This document shows, one piece after another, positions 45,918 to 52,914 of a DNA stretch of 64,000 bases. This DNA comes from Marivirga sericea (GTDB taxonomy: Bacteria; Bacteroidota; Bacteroidia; Cytophagales; Cyclobacteriaceae), in contig NZ_FXAW01000002.1 of NCBI RefSeq assembly GCF_900177665.1, positions 248,001 through 312,000 on the forward strand, read 5' to 3'. The stretch's first letter is position 1. Every line of letters begins with the position of its first letter. A model generated the notes under the pieces. That model worked only from the letters and a program-made list of their open reading frames with translations. It was not told the DNA's origin and did no database searches. Made by a program: the position numbers and the translations under genes.

Positions 45918-46235
45918 TTAGTTGGCTGATTTTAAAAATTCCAAAACTTTTTCTGCTTCCACTTTGGTTAGCTGTGCCCTTATCTCCATATGTTTGATTG
46001 CTACATCCCATTCTGTATCACTAAAAGTTGCTGGAGATGCCGTATTATGACATCTGATACAGGACTCTGCCCAGAGCTGGGCGCCACTTTTTTGCAAGAC
46101 ATATTCTGGTACTCCTTTGGCAAAACTCGTACTTTCAGTGCTTGTGGCATTTTGCTGCGTGGCGCATTTCGTAAAAATTATTGTCACAAAAACAACAACA
46201 GTAACTAATAATATTATTTTATTGATTTTTTTCAT
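45918..46235 (-). CDS. Small lipoprotein-type cytochrome c
   Basis: A 105-residue protein starting MKKINKIILLVTVVV (ATG at 46235). Its signal segment ends in FTKC, a likely lipobox, so it should be anchored at the outer side of the membrane. A single haem motif, ESCIRCHN, is followed by a helical tail (QLTKVEAEKVLEFLKSAN). The distal Met ligand may be in HMEIRAQ. It lies 11 bp after the porin gene and is probably part of the cytochrome-porin unit. Confidence 0.8.
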   Translation of the reverse strand: MKKINKIILLVTVVVFVTIIFTKCATQQNATSTESTSFAKGVPEYVLQKSGAQLWAESCIRCHNTASPATFSDTEWDVAIKHMEIRAQLTKVEAEKVLEFLKSAN

Positions 46236-46246
46236 GATTTTAAGTT

Positions 46247-47416
46247 TTAAAAGCCTAAGGTCCATTGAATATAAAAGGTATTTATATCCAGCGCTACGGA
46301 TGTCTCAGCGTCTTCAACATGCCCCCCGATTACGTTGTCTATCTGGTAAGCAAACTTGATAGCCGTTCTCCAATCAATCCAATAGTTGAGCCCTATTGCC
46401 AATTGCGTACTTTCAGATTCCCAGGGGGCTTCTTCTGGTGTATTTAAAGTGGAATAGCGTCCTACAAGCTCCAAATTTTTGACAAATTGGCTTGACCCAA
46501 AAGTGGGACGATAACCAAGCTGGAAGAAAGTTGAGTTGGACTGGTTGTCGAAAGTGTAGGATTCCATCACGCTATCTTCTTCAACTTCATAAGTTTGGTC
46601 ATCGATATTAATGAAGTTGAGCTGGCCTTTAAGGTCAATCACCCCGCCCAGAATGGATACTTTTCTTACGTAAGTCCAGTCAAAAGCATACAACAAGGCG
46701 CCAATATCTTCCAAATCAGAGTCGCGGTCACCGAGCTTGGCTGATTGAGCAGAAAAACCGATTTCCAACGACTGATCTCTGAAAGGGAACAGGCCTAATC
46801 GGCCACCTAATGCCTTGTTATTGTTGTTGTCCTCTTGACCTTCGTGCACGATCATTCCTACTTCGTCCGCTTCTTCTTCTCCATCCTCTATGCGAGGGCC
46901 GTTCATTACGTAAACTGAATAATTGAACTTCATCCCTGCCAGGTAAGATGCGCCCCTTAATTCCACCCCTAAATCTGAGGTTGGGAGAATTCCATCATGA
47001 CCATAGCCAAGTGGCACCGTAGGTAAGCGATTAATCCAAGACGGATGTAACCTATCGAAAAATATTCCAAAGGGAATTAAAATTTTACCTACTCTGATGT
47101 TTAGGTTGGGAGCGAGACTATAATTGAAGTTTGCATATTCTAACGCTACGTCAATCTCCCCATCCTCAACTGCAAATTCTAGTTCCGCCTCAAAAAACAG
47201 TTTGTCTGACTGTTTATATAAGAACAAAGGTACAAATCGTGCATTACCAAAGGTAGTTTCTTCGTCATTAGACATGAAGGTTGCATCTGAATAGCCACGC
47301 ATCAAAAATCGACTGTTACCTGGTTTGGGATCGAATAATTTCTGTTGATTTTGTGCCTTTGATTCAAATAACACAATTATAATCAACATGGAACTTAAAA
47401 ACCATCTATACTTCAT
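46247..47416 (-). CDS. Outer-membrane beta-barrel porin-like protein
   Basis: A 389-residue protein with a signal peptide (residues 1-21, ending SKAQ). The mature chain shows alternating amphipathic strands, for example FEAELEFAVEDGEIDVALEYA and NIRVGKILIPFGIFFDR, and ends with an aromatic residue (QWTLGF) as barrels do. The IRVGK..PFG pattern resembles phosphate-selective/OprP-like porins; the solute is unknown. It lies between two cytochrome c genes (gaps 12 and 11 bp). Confidence 0.8.
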   Translation of the reverse strand: MKYRWFLSSMLIIIVLFESKAQNQQKLFDPKPGNSRFLMRGYSDATFMSNDEETTFGNARFVPLFLYKQSDKLFFEAELEFAVEDGEIDVALEYANFNYSLAPNLNIRVGKILIPFGIFFDRLHPSWINRLPTVPLGYGHDGILPTSDLGVELRGASYLAGMKFNYSVYVMNGPRIEDGEEEADEVGMIVHEGQEDNNNNKALGGRLGLFPFRDQSLEIGFSAQSAKLGDRDSDLEDIGALLYAFDWTYVRKVSILGGVIDLKGQLNFINIDDQTYEVEEDSVMESYTFDNQSNSTFFQLGYRPTFGSSQFVKNLELVGRYSTLNTPEEAPWESESTQLAIGLNYWIDWRTAIKFAYQIDNVIGGHVEDAETSVALDINTFYIQWTLGF

Positions 47417-47428
47417 AAGTCAAACGTT

Positions 47429-47848
47429 TTATTTTTTCAGTGTTCTTAAATAGTTAACCAATTGCCACCTATTCTCTTCAGAAAGTGTGGCTTTGTAGGA
47501 TGCCATCGGTGCTCGGCCTTCTGTAATTTTCCAAAAAATGGCTCCGTCACTTTGGTCGTTGAAGGTCTTTGTGGTCAAGTTGGTTGGTTTTGGATTGAGC
47601 GCTGCACCAGCTACACCATCTCCTCTACCTTTATCACCATGACAAATGGTGCACATATTGGCAAAAATCTTTTTGCCAGCTTTGATGTCCTCAGAGCCTC
47701 CTTTATAAGGGTTTTTTAATGCATCAGCCTCTTTTGGAGCCTTCCATTCTACTGTTTGCTGAATACGTATAAATCCTACTATTAAAACAGTGGCTACGGT
47801 CAAAATTGAAACTTTCAAAAACTTAAACTCAAAATTGGTATGATTCAT
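47429..47848 (-). CDS. Membrane-anchored cytochrome c (class I type)
   Basis: A 139-residue protein with one N-terminal hydrophobic anchor (residues 11-28). The haem motif is ANMCTICHGDKGRGDG, with a distal Met in GRAPMASYKATLSEE, then WQLVNYLRTL, a complete class I pattern. It likely carries electrons in the periplasm. The shared promoter motif lies 55 bp upstream of the start, so it heads the cytochrome-porin unit. Confidence 0.9.
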   Translation of the reverse strand: MNHTNFEFKFLKVSILTVATVLIVGFIRIQQTVEWKAPKEADALKNPYKGGSEDIKAGKKIFANMCTICHGDKGRGDGVAGAALNPKPTNLTTKTFNDQSDGAIFWKITEGRAPMASYKATLSEENRWQLVNYLRTLKK

Positions 47849-47868
47849 AGTATTGCTTTTTATATTAA

Positions 47869-47929
47869 TGAATGTAAGTGAAAAAAAGGAGGTTCCTTTT
47901 TCGAAATCTTGTCTTTATTGTACGAGATT
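47869..47929 (-). promoter_or_regulatory. Shared promoter motif upstream of the cytochrome c unit (copy 4)
   Basis: Plus-strand 47903-47929 reads AAATCT, TGT, CTTTATTGTACGAGATT. It also forms a dyad, AAATCT with AGATTT, the clearest dyad of the five copies. It begins 55 bp from the start codon at 47848. TACATTCA on the minus strand (47869-47876) is a partial -7 element 26 bp away. Confidence 0.7.
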
Positions 47930-47942
47930 TAGATCATTTCTT

Positions 47943-48806
47943 TCAATCCCTTTTTTCATTAGGCTCATCTTTTAACTTATCAGAAAGCCTCCTTAAAAAC
48001 TCCCTGTTTTGAAGATTGCTATTGTCAATAAGTAGTCCTTTCAAGCCATCTTTTGTTTCTATACCATAAATGACAGACTTACCTGCTGCATCTTCATTTT
48101 CATCAAACCGGTAGAACTCTGAAATATTCAATTCCTCAATCTGAAAACTGGCGCACAAATCCTTGCATTCCACACAATCATCCTTTCTGTTGAAGTTATA
48201 GGTATAGCCCTTTTCTCTTAAATTGCCTAGGGCATCAGATAAGTTCTTGTAGTATCGGTTCTCGCTTCTCATTACTTCTTTATAATCAGTTACAGAAAAA
48301 CCAGTAACGCGCTTAAATTGGCTGGATAGGTAATGAACAGAACTGTATCCGAGCTTAAAAGCAATCTCACTTAAGTTAAGTTCATCATACTTTATAAGCT
48401 CTTTTACCCTATCCACTCTTTTGTTTATGTAGTAGGCCTCTATTGTAAGTCCTTCAATCTTTGAAAAGAGCTTGCTTAGAAAATTGTAATTTTTACCTAT
48501 TTCGTGTGCCAGAAAATCAGACAACATGATCTCTTTGGTAGATTTTTCCAGCATTTCTATATAATGTTGAATTCCAAGCTTAATCTGTTCCATCAGGATT
48601 TCTTCTTTGTCTTCAAGAAGTTCAAAGCCATAAGTATCTAATCTGGACGCAATTTTATCTTTGGTCAGGGTCTCAGGCACTTGTATTGTAGCATGGCCAA
48701 GCTGAATTGTTGAAATAAATGCTCCGAGTTCCTCTAATTCATTTCGTACAACCAGAATGCATCTCGGGCACACCATATTTTTAATATTCAGATTTAATGT
48801 TTTCAT
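47943..48806 (-). CDS. AraC regulator with N-terminal HMA-like and C-terminal CxxC domains
   Basis: A 287-residue regulator in three parts. Residues 1-75 are HMA-like with MVCPRC (Cys13, Cys16). Residues 95-185 are AraC double HTH (LNLSEIAFKLGYSSVHYLSS, FKRVTGFSVTDYK). Residues 188-280 match the small CxxC proteins at 25824 and 50371: SDALGNLREKGYTYNFN, DCVECKDLC (Cys211, Cys214, Cys218), EFYRFDENED, GLKGLLIDN. The fusion implies that the CxxC domain has a sensing or signal role. It is a longer paralogue of the regulator at 18516-19088. Confidence 0.85.
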   Translation of the reverse strand: MKTLNLNIKNMVCPRCILVVRNELEELGAFISTIQLGHATIQVPETLTKDKIASRLDTYGFELLEDKEEILMEQIKLGIQHYIEMLEKSTKEIMLSDFLAHEIGKNYNFLSKLFSKIEGLTIEAYYINKRVDRVKELIKYDELNLSEIAFKLGYSSVHYLSSQFKRVTGFSVTDYKEVMRSENRYYKNLSDALGNLREKGYTYNFNRKDDCVECKDLCASFQIEELNISEFYRFDENEDAAGKSVIYGIETKDGLKGLLIDNSNLQNREFLRRLSDKLKDEPNEKRD

Positions 48807-48835
48807 CTGTTATAGGGGTTAAACTTTTTCTGATC

Positions 48836-48934
48836 CTGGATTAAATCCAGTGAAGGAGTATCGACCGGTTAAAATCTTTGCTTATTGCCAAATGAATTAT
48901 TTCAACAATAATTTTTGGCCGGCAATACATTGCC
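48836..48934. promoter_or_regulatory. Two short dyads upstream of the AraC-HMA-CxxC gene
   Basis: CTGGATT-A-AATCCAG (48836-48850) and GGCAAT-AC-ATTGCC (48921-48934) are perfect short inverted repeats. The first lies 30-44 bp from the start codon at 48806. They are in the 232-bp gap that also holds a hairpin nearer 49039. Operator function is a guess from position; nothing else was recognised in the gap. Confidence 0.35.
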
Positions 48935-48977
48935 CTCGCAGAAAAAGTGATTAAGAATTATTGAAAAGAATAGAATA

Positions 48978-49026
48978 AGGCTGATAAGCTTGCGGAGTAG
49001 AACATGGCAAACTTCATGATCAGCCT
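48978..49026 (-). terminator. Long hairpin after the His-rich secreted protein
   Basis: AGGCTGAT (48978-48985) pairs with ATCAGCCT (49019-49026), and the interior adds AAG-TTGC pairing with GCAA-CTT, giving a long imperfect stem. Read on the minus strand it lies 12 bp past the stop at 49039 and is followed by a T-rich stretch, as in an intrinsic terminator. Confidence 0.6.
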
Positions 49027-49038
49027 AACAGATGAATG

Positions 49039-49506
49039 CTAATTGAGGAAGGATTGAATAAAAATACGAATATGGTTACCACTAACGGGTGGTGGCAAAT
49101 TGGTATATAAAAACGGGAGTAATTGTTTATTAAAGATATCTGCTTCAACATCTAAATTATAAATACGATAAAGCATTTGAAAGGCTGGAGCCTCAACTGG
49201 TGTTTGCTTCAACTCATATTTGATTAATGAGGCATACAGGTTATTCACTACTTCGTCACAGCACTCCTCCTCGTCAGCATCATGGCTATGCTTATCATCG
49301 TGATGATGATCTTTAGGGGCATTGTGATGATCATCAAGGTCATATACTTTTATTGAATGATGAACCATCTCATTAGTACTAGTTGGGTAATTGCCCCAAG
49401 AAATCACTCCAAAATTACAAAAAGCATCACAAACAAATACACTAATAAAACCTGTGAGGAGCAAGGTTACTATGTATTGTTTTATGTTGTGCAATTTTAT
49501 CATCAT
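49039..49506 (-). CDS. His/Cys-rich secreted protein, HYC_CC_PP-like
   Basis: A 155-residue protein with an N-terminal hydrophobic segment (about residues 10-27) acting as signal or anchor. A His/Asp stretch (DDHHNAPKDHHHDDKHSHD) leads to EEECCDEVVNNLYASL, and NLPPPVSGN lies near the end. The CC and PP landmarks resemble Bacteroidota HYC_CC_PP-family proteins, at modest confidence. It probably binds metal in the envelope. It lies 109 bp after the DUF2231 gene. Confidence 0.6.
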   Translation of the reverse strand: MMIKLHNIKQYIVTLLLTGFISVFVCDAFCNFGVISWGNYPTSTNEMVHHSIKVYDLDDHHNAPKDHHHDDKHSHDADEEECCDEVVNNLYASLIKYELKQTPVEAPAFQMLYRIYNLDVEADIFNKQLLPFLYTNLPPPVSGNHIRIFIQSFLN

Positions 49507-49615
49507 ACCAATAGAAGTGATAACTACTGCATAAATGTCGGTAAAAATCAGGTATAAATCAAATGATAAATGTTAAGTAAAAACATGATATAAGTCACTA
49601 TATTGACAAAAAATT

Positions 49616-50275
49616 TCAATGAGCATGTCCTTCTGTAGATTCAAGGAATTTGCCTTGCGGTCCTACCGCTTCTATATGTACCAGTTGTGCCCCGTAATGA
49701 CCGGTGCGCGACACCGCATAGCCGGAAGCAATAAGTAACAAGGCAACCACTGCTACAGCCCAACGTTTCTGTCTAAAAATAAATTGACTGACCGCCTGAG
49801 CCACAAAGCCGGCAATGCTCAAGTATATAGTCCAGTCGGCCCATAGATCATGCTGCGCAAGCACCTGTTTCGCATGCTCCGTTAAATCATGTGTGTGTGG
49901 GTGGAACGTTCTCCCTGAAAGATAAGCACCCAACGCACCTACTAAAACCATTCCCGTGATGACCCAATCTACTTCTTTTTTTAGGAGAATCACGTTAACA
50001 ATAGCTAAGACAGCTCCAATCAATAACAATACGATTGGGAAGTGAACCATAAGCGGATGCAGATTAGGGAAATCGTCCAGGTCTGCTGTGACTTTCTTAG
50101 TCTCATGCTCATCGTGTTCATGCTCCTGTTGTGCTTGTATATGAGAATAATCCACTTGGGGCTGCTCCAAATGTGTGGAATCTTCTTTTGTGCTTTTTTC
50201 ATGTTTCTCCCCTTCATGAGCAGAGAGCACAATGCATGACAACATGAAGTATAATAGTAGTCCTAATTTTTTCAT
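49616..50275 (-). CDS. DUF2231-type membrane protein with His-rich loop
   Basis: A 219-residue protein. A signal peptide (residues 1-18, ending LSAH) is followed by a His/Glu-rich segment to about residue 65. From NLHPLMVHFPIVLLLIG onward (the DUF2231 hallmark) there are four transmembrane helices. Loop histidines in GRTFHPHTHDLTEHAKQ resemble a metal or haem site. DUF2231 proteins are often next to cytochrome genes and may bind haem. The shared motif lies 59 bp upstream. Confidence 0.8.
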   Translation of the reverse strand: MKKLGLLLYFMLSCIVLSAHEGEKHEKSTKEDSTHLEQPQVDYSHIQAQQEHEHDEHETKKVTADLDDFPNLHPLMVHFPIVLLLIGAVLAIVNVILLKKEVDWVITGMVLVGALGAYLSGRTFHPHTHDLTEHAKQVLAQHDLWADWTIYLSIAGFVAQAVSQFIFRQKRWAVAVVALLLIASGYAVSRTGHYGAQLVHIEAVGPQGKFLESTEGHAH

Positions 50276-50299
50276 AGCCCTTCAATAATTAAGAAAATT

Positions 50300-50360
50300 T
50301 AAAGCTATGCCCTTTGCCTGGAAACTTCAGTACAAAATCTCAACTTAGATGTATAATATT
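50300..50360 (-). promoter_or_regulatory. Shared promoter motif upstream of the DUF2231 gene (copy 5)
   Basis: Plus-strand 50334-50360 reads AAAATCT, CAA, CTTAGATGTATAATATT. It begins 59 bp from the start codon at 50275. TAGCTTTA on the minus strand (50300-50307), one base off TAnnTTTG, lies 26 bp away. Confidence 0.65.
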
Positions 50361-50370
50361 CTTCAGCCGA

Positions 50371-50673
50371 CTAGCGATTAACAACCAATTTATTGATCAT
50401 TGCTTCACTCAACGCTTCGGAATAAACACCATAGGCATCTACTAATACGCCTTTAAGTCCATCGGTAGATTTAATGGCGTAAAGAATGGAGTTATCATCC
50501 GGGTTGCTCATGCCTTCAAACCGATATACTTCTTTTACTTCAAACTGCTCAGGATGTAGCTCGAGCTTATCGGCCGGGCATTCAATACAATGCGGTTTGA
50601 GATTAAAATCGTTGGAATATCCTCTTTCTTTCAGGTCTTTTAATGCTTCAGATAGTGTTTCGTAGGTTTTCAT
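50371..50673 (-). CDS. Small CxxC domain protein (paralogue of 25824-26147)
   Basis: A 100-residue protein starting MKTYETLSEALKDLKERGY (ATG at 50673). It repeats the family pattern: SNDFNLKPHCIECPADK with Cys29 and Cys32, VYRFEGMSNPDDNS, and GLKGVLVDAYGVYSEAL. It is about 60% alike by eye to the copy at 25824-26147. It is last in the unit that starts at 58066, 46 bp after the ArsP-like permease gene. The usual database label of PRPP synthetase does not fit its size or motifs. Confidence 0.8.
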   Translation of the reverse strand: MKTYETLSEALKDLKERGYSNDFNLKPHCIECPADKLELHPEQFEVKEVYRFEGMSNPDDNSILYAIKSTDGLKGVLVDAYGVYSEALSEAMINKLVVNR

Positions 50674-50719
50674 TTTTTTCTTTTTGAAATTCATCCCAGT
50701 TACCAGGCCATTCAACGGA

Positions 50720-51934
50720 TTATAAAAGGAATATTACCAAGCCAATGCCCACAATCAGTACGAAAGCATATACAACAACTCTTTTGAAAGAAATACCTCC
50801 ACCTCCGTGATCATGATCATGGCCTCCATCAGTTTCCTTGTTTTTTGTCCTGAAATTGAAGTATAGCATGAGTGCAGTAAATGCAGCGAAAACGATGTTA
50901 AAATAGAAAGTGTAATCAATCTTGAATTGTGTCACTTCTTTTACTTTCCGGCTGCCTTCGGGTAATACGCCTAATAGATCAAAGCTATAATTGAGGATCA
51001 ATGCCGTAATGACGATGCTGACGTACATCACCCCTGCAATGTAAAGGGCTATGCGGGTACCATAATATTTTCTATTCATATTGACCAGCGGTGGCACCAT
51101 TAAGTCAGAGTAAATAAAGCCCATCAATCCGGCAAACAGAATGCCGTTCTCGTTGAGCACAGTCGCCAGCGGTATGTTTCCCATGGATCCAATGAATGTA
51201 GCTGCCGCTACAAATGGGGCTACCAGCGCGTTTTCCAGCCGGATCACAAAATCAGGTAATTCCCCCTGCATACCATTTAAAAAAATTGCTTCCCAAAAAG
51301 ACTGAGGGACTAATACAGAAACGAACCCCGCGATGGTAAAGCCAATAAGAATATCCTCCCAGGCCATTTTCCATTCCATCACAAATTTCTTTCCCACTAA
51401 AAACCAGCCCTCTTTCGACTTAATCCTTTCCTTCCAATCAAAATCCTCCTCTTCGGCAGATTCATCCTCAACTTTCTCTCTGGCAGCTTTAATCCATTTT
51501 TTAGGGTACGTAAGCTTGATGATAAGTCCACTAATAGTTATCAAAATTAGTCCTCCTATTACTTCAGCTACTATAAACTGCCACCCTAAGAAAATGAATA
51601 TAAGGATACCAAGCTCAATGACTAGATTGGTGGAAGCAAACATAAATGCGACCGTACTTATGAAATGTGCTCCTTTTTGAAAAAGAGACCTCGCTGCTGC
51701 TAAGGCAGCAAATGAGCAGGAAGAAGAAATGGAACCAAACAAAGTAGAGAGTGAAATACTTTTAACATTTCCTTTACCCATTTGCTGAGTCAATTTCTTC
51801 TTTGGAACAAAGGCCTGAATCATTGAGCTTATTATATATCCTAACACAAAAGCCCAGCCTGATTTCCAGAAAAACCCAATTGCAGTTTTTGAGGATTCTC
51901 CCCACAGATCTAATATATCATTCATAATTCCCAT
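50720..51934 (-). CDS. ArsP-like permease (PF03773 type)
   Basis: A 404-residue membrane protein with about eight transmembrane helices in two halves. The first half has GSISSSCSFAALAAARSLF, where a Cys in a Ser-rich helix is a mark of this permease family. A charged loop follows (residues 150-190), then the second half (GFVSVLVPQSFWEAIFL, AAATFIGSMGNIPLATVL). A His-rich loop (GGHDHDHGGGG) lies near the end. ArsP relatives export organoarsenicals; here the His loop suggests a metal. The substrate is uncertain. Confidence 0.8.
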   Translation of the reverse strand: MGIMNDILDLWGESSKTAIGFFWKSGWAFVLGYIISSMIQAFVPKKKLTQQMGKGNVKSISLSTLFGSISSSCSFAALAAARSLFQKGAHFISTVAFMFASTNLVIELGILIFIFLGWQFIVAEVIGGLILITISGLIIKLTYPKKWIKAAREKVEDESAEEEDFDWKERIKSKEGWFLVGKKFVMEWKMAWEDILIGFTIAGFVSVLVPQSFWEAIFLNGMQGELPDFVIRLENALVAPFVAAATFIGSMGNIPLATVLNENGILFAGLMGFIYSDLMVPPLVNMNRKYYGTRIALYIAGVMYVSIVITALILNYSFDLLGVLPEGSRKVKEVTQFKIDYTFYFNIVFAAFTALMLYFNFRTKNKETDGGHDHDHGGGGISFKRVVVYAFVLIVGIGLVIFLL

Positions 51935-51971
51935 GATTTGATTGTCTTTATTGAAATTTTATAAAATAGCT

Positions 51972-52055
51972 TTAGGCCACAATAATTTCATTATTCAGGT
52001 AAACTTTTTGAATCAAACGAAGCACTTCAATCCCTTCCTTTTGGCCTTTTTTTCG
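51972..52055 (-). pseudogene. C-terminal scar of a class I fructose-bisphosphate aldolase
   Basis: The minus strand encodes RKKGQKEGIEVLRLIQKV and then YLNNEIIVA before a TAA at 51972-51974. The intact aldolase at 20692-21744 ends [25 protein letters not shown], so 27 codons match over nearly the entire length and include the stop. Upstream of 52055 the match ends at once, with no start codon or RBS. It is the 3' remnant of a second aldolase gene, left by deletion. It lies in the 201-bp gap between 52136 and 51934. Confidence 0.85.
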
Positions 52056-52135
52056 AGCTATGATCTCGTATTTTTCATAACATTAAATGGTTAAACGGAT
52101 GATTATTCGAAATTAGCTTACCGGTAAAAATTTTC

Positions 52136-52357
52136 TTATTTACCTTCATTTTTGTAATGCTTATAATTCTCAAATCCTTTGAAAACTTTAAAACACCCGA
52201 CAGCAGATAGAGCTAAAGCAACGATATGGTAGATAAACATTTCAATTTTACCTAAATACATAAGTGTTTCAATTAATCCAGCTAAAAAAAACCACATCAT
52301 GGCATAGCCAATTTGTCCTTTTACTTTATTTAATTTTGCTTGTCTTTCGTGCTTCAT
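52136..52357 (-). CDS. Small two-helix membrane protein
   Basis: A 73-residue protein (ATG at 52357, MKHERQAKLNKVKGQIGYAM). Two hydrophobic segments (about residues 15-33 and 36-55) are followed by a Lys/Tyr-rich tail. The longer frame would overlap the next gene upstream. No family is recognised. It lies 35 bp after the 172-residue membrane protein and upstream of the aldolase scar. Confidence 0.5.
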   Translation of the reverse strand: MKHERQAKLNKVKGQIGYAMMWFFLAGLIETLMYLGKIEMFIYHIVALALSAVGCFKVFKGFENYKHYKNEGK

Positions 52358-52392
52358 AATTAAAAGTCTAAAATAGTAGTATACTACCCCAT

Positions 52393-52911
52393 TCATATTT
52401 TTCTTCTGCTTATGAGAAATATGATCAACGGTAAAATAGAAAATTGTAGGACTGGTGAAAGGCCAACTTCTATGAGAGGAAGCATTGGCATCGTATCAGC
52501 ATATGACCAATCTCCTCGCCATGTATGCCAAAACTCACCTAAAATAGCCCCTAGAAACCCTACAAGTACTAATAGTAAAGTTCTGGTAAATTTTAAACGT
52601 CTGATCCAATAAACGTTGTTGTATATAAGTCCGAATAAGAAGAGTAAAACCAGAACCATGAGCACATCCGCTATTGAGGCCAATGCACAAAAAGAAACGT
52701 GTTCAAGATCGTATTGAAAATTTTCATACAAAAATCCGTGAGCTACCTCCCAGCCAAAATTTAGCACAAAAGCTACAACAGATGTTCTAGCTACGAAATA
52801 CTGATAATTACGCTTATCTGCTGCCTTCCTGAAAAAATGGATATATAACATTATAATCAACGTTAACGTAATAATCGGCACAACAAAAATACCAAAGCTT
52901 AGATTATCCAT
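52393..52911 (-). CDS. Five-helix membrane protein, paralogue of 19221-19661
   Basis: A 172-residue integral membrane protein with about five helices. It shares AFVLNFGWEVAHGFLY, SIADVLMVLV, VYWIRRL, GEFWHTWRGDWSY and GLSPV with the 146-residue protein at 19221-19661, and adds one N-terminal helix. Conserved Trp, His and Glu facing one another could be a ligand site. It lies 3 bp after the Tat multicopper oxidase gene, so a role in copper oxidation or quinone traffic is possible but not shown. Confidence 0.7.
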   Translation of the reverse strand: MDNLSFGIFVVPIITLTLIIMLYIHFFRKAADKRNYQYFVARTSVVAFVLNFGWEVAHGFLYENFQYDLEHVSFCALASIADVLMVLVLLFLFGLIYNNVYWIRRLKFTRTLLLVLVGFLGAILGEFWHTWRGDWSYADTMPMLPLIEVGLSPVLQFSILPLIIFLISRRKI

Positions 52912-52914
52912 TAC

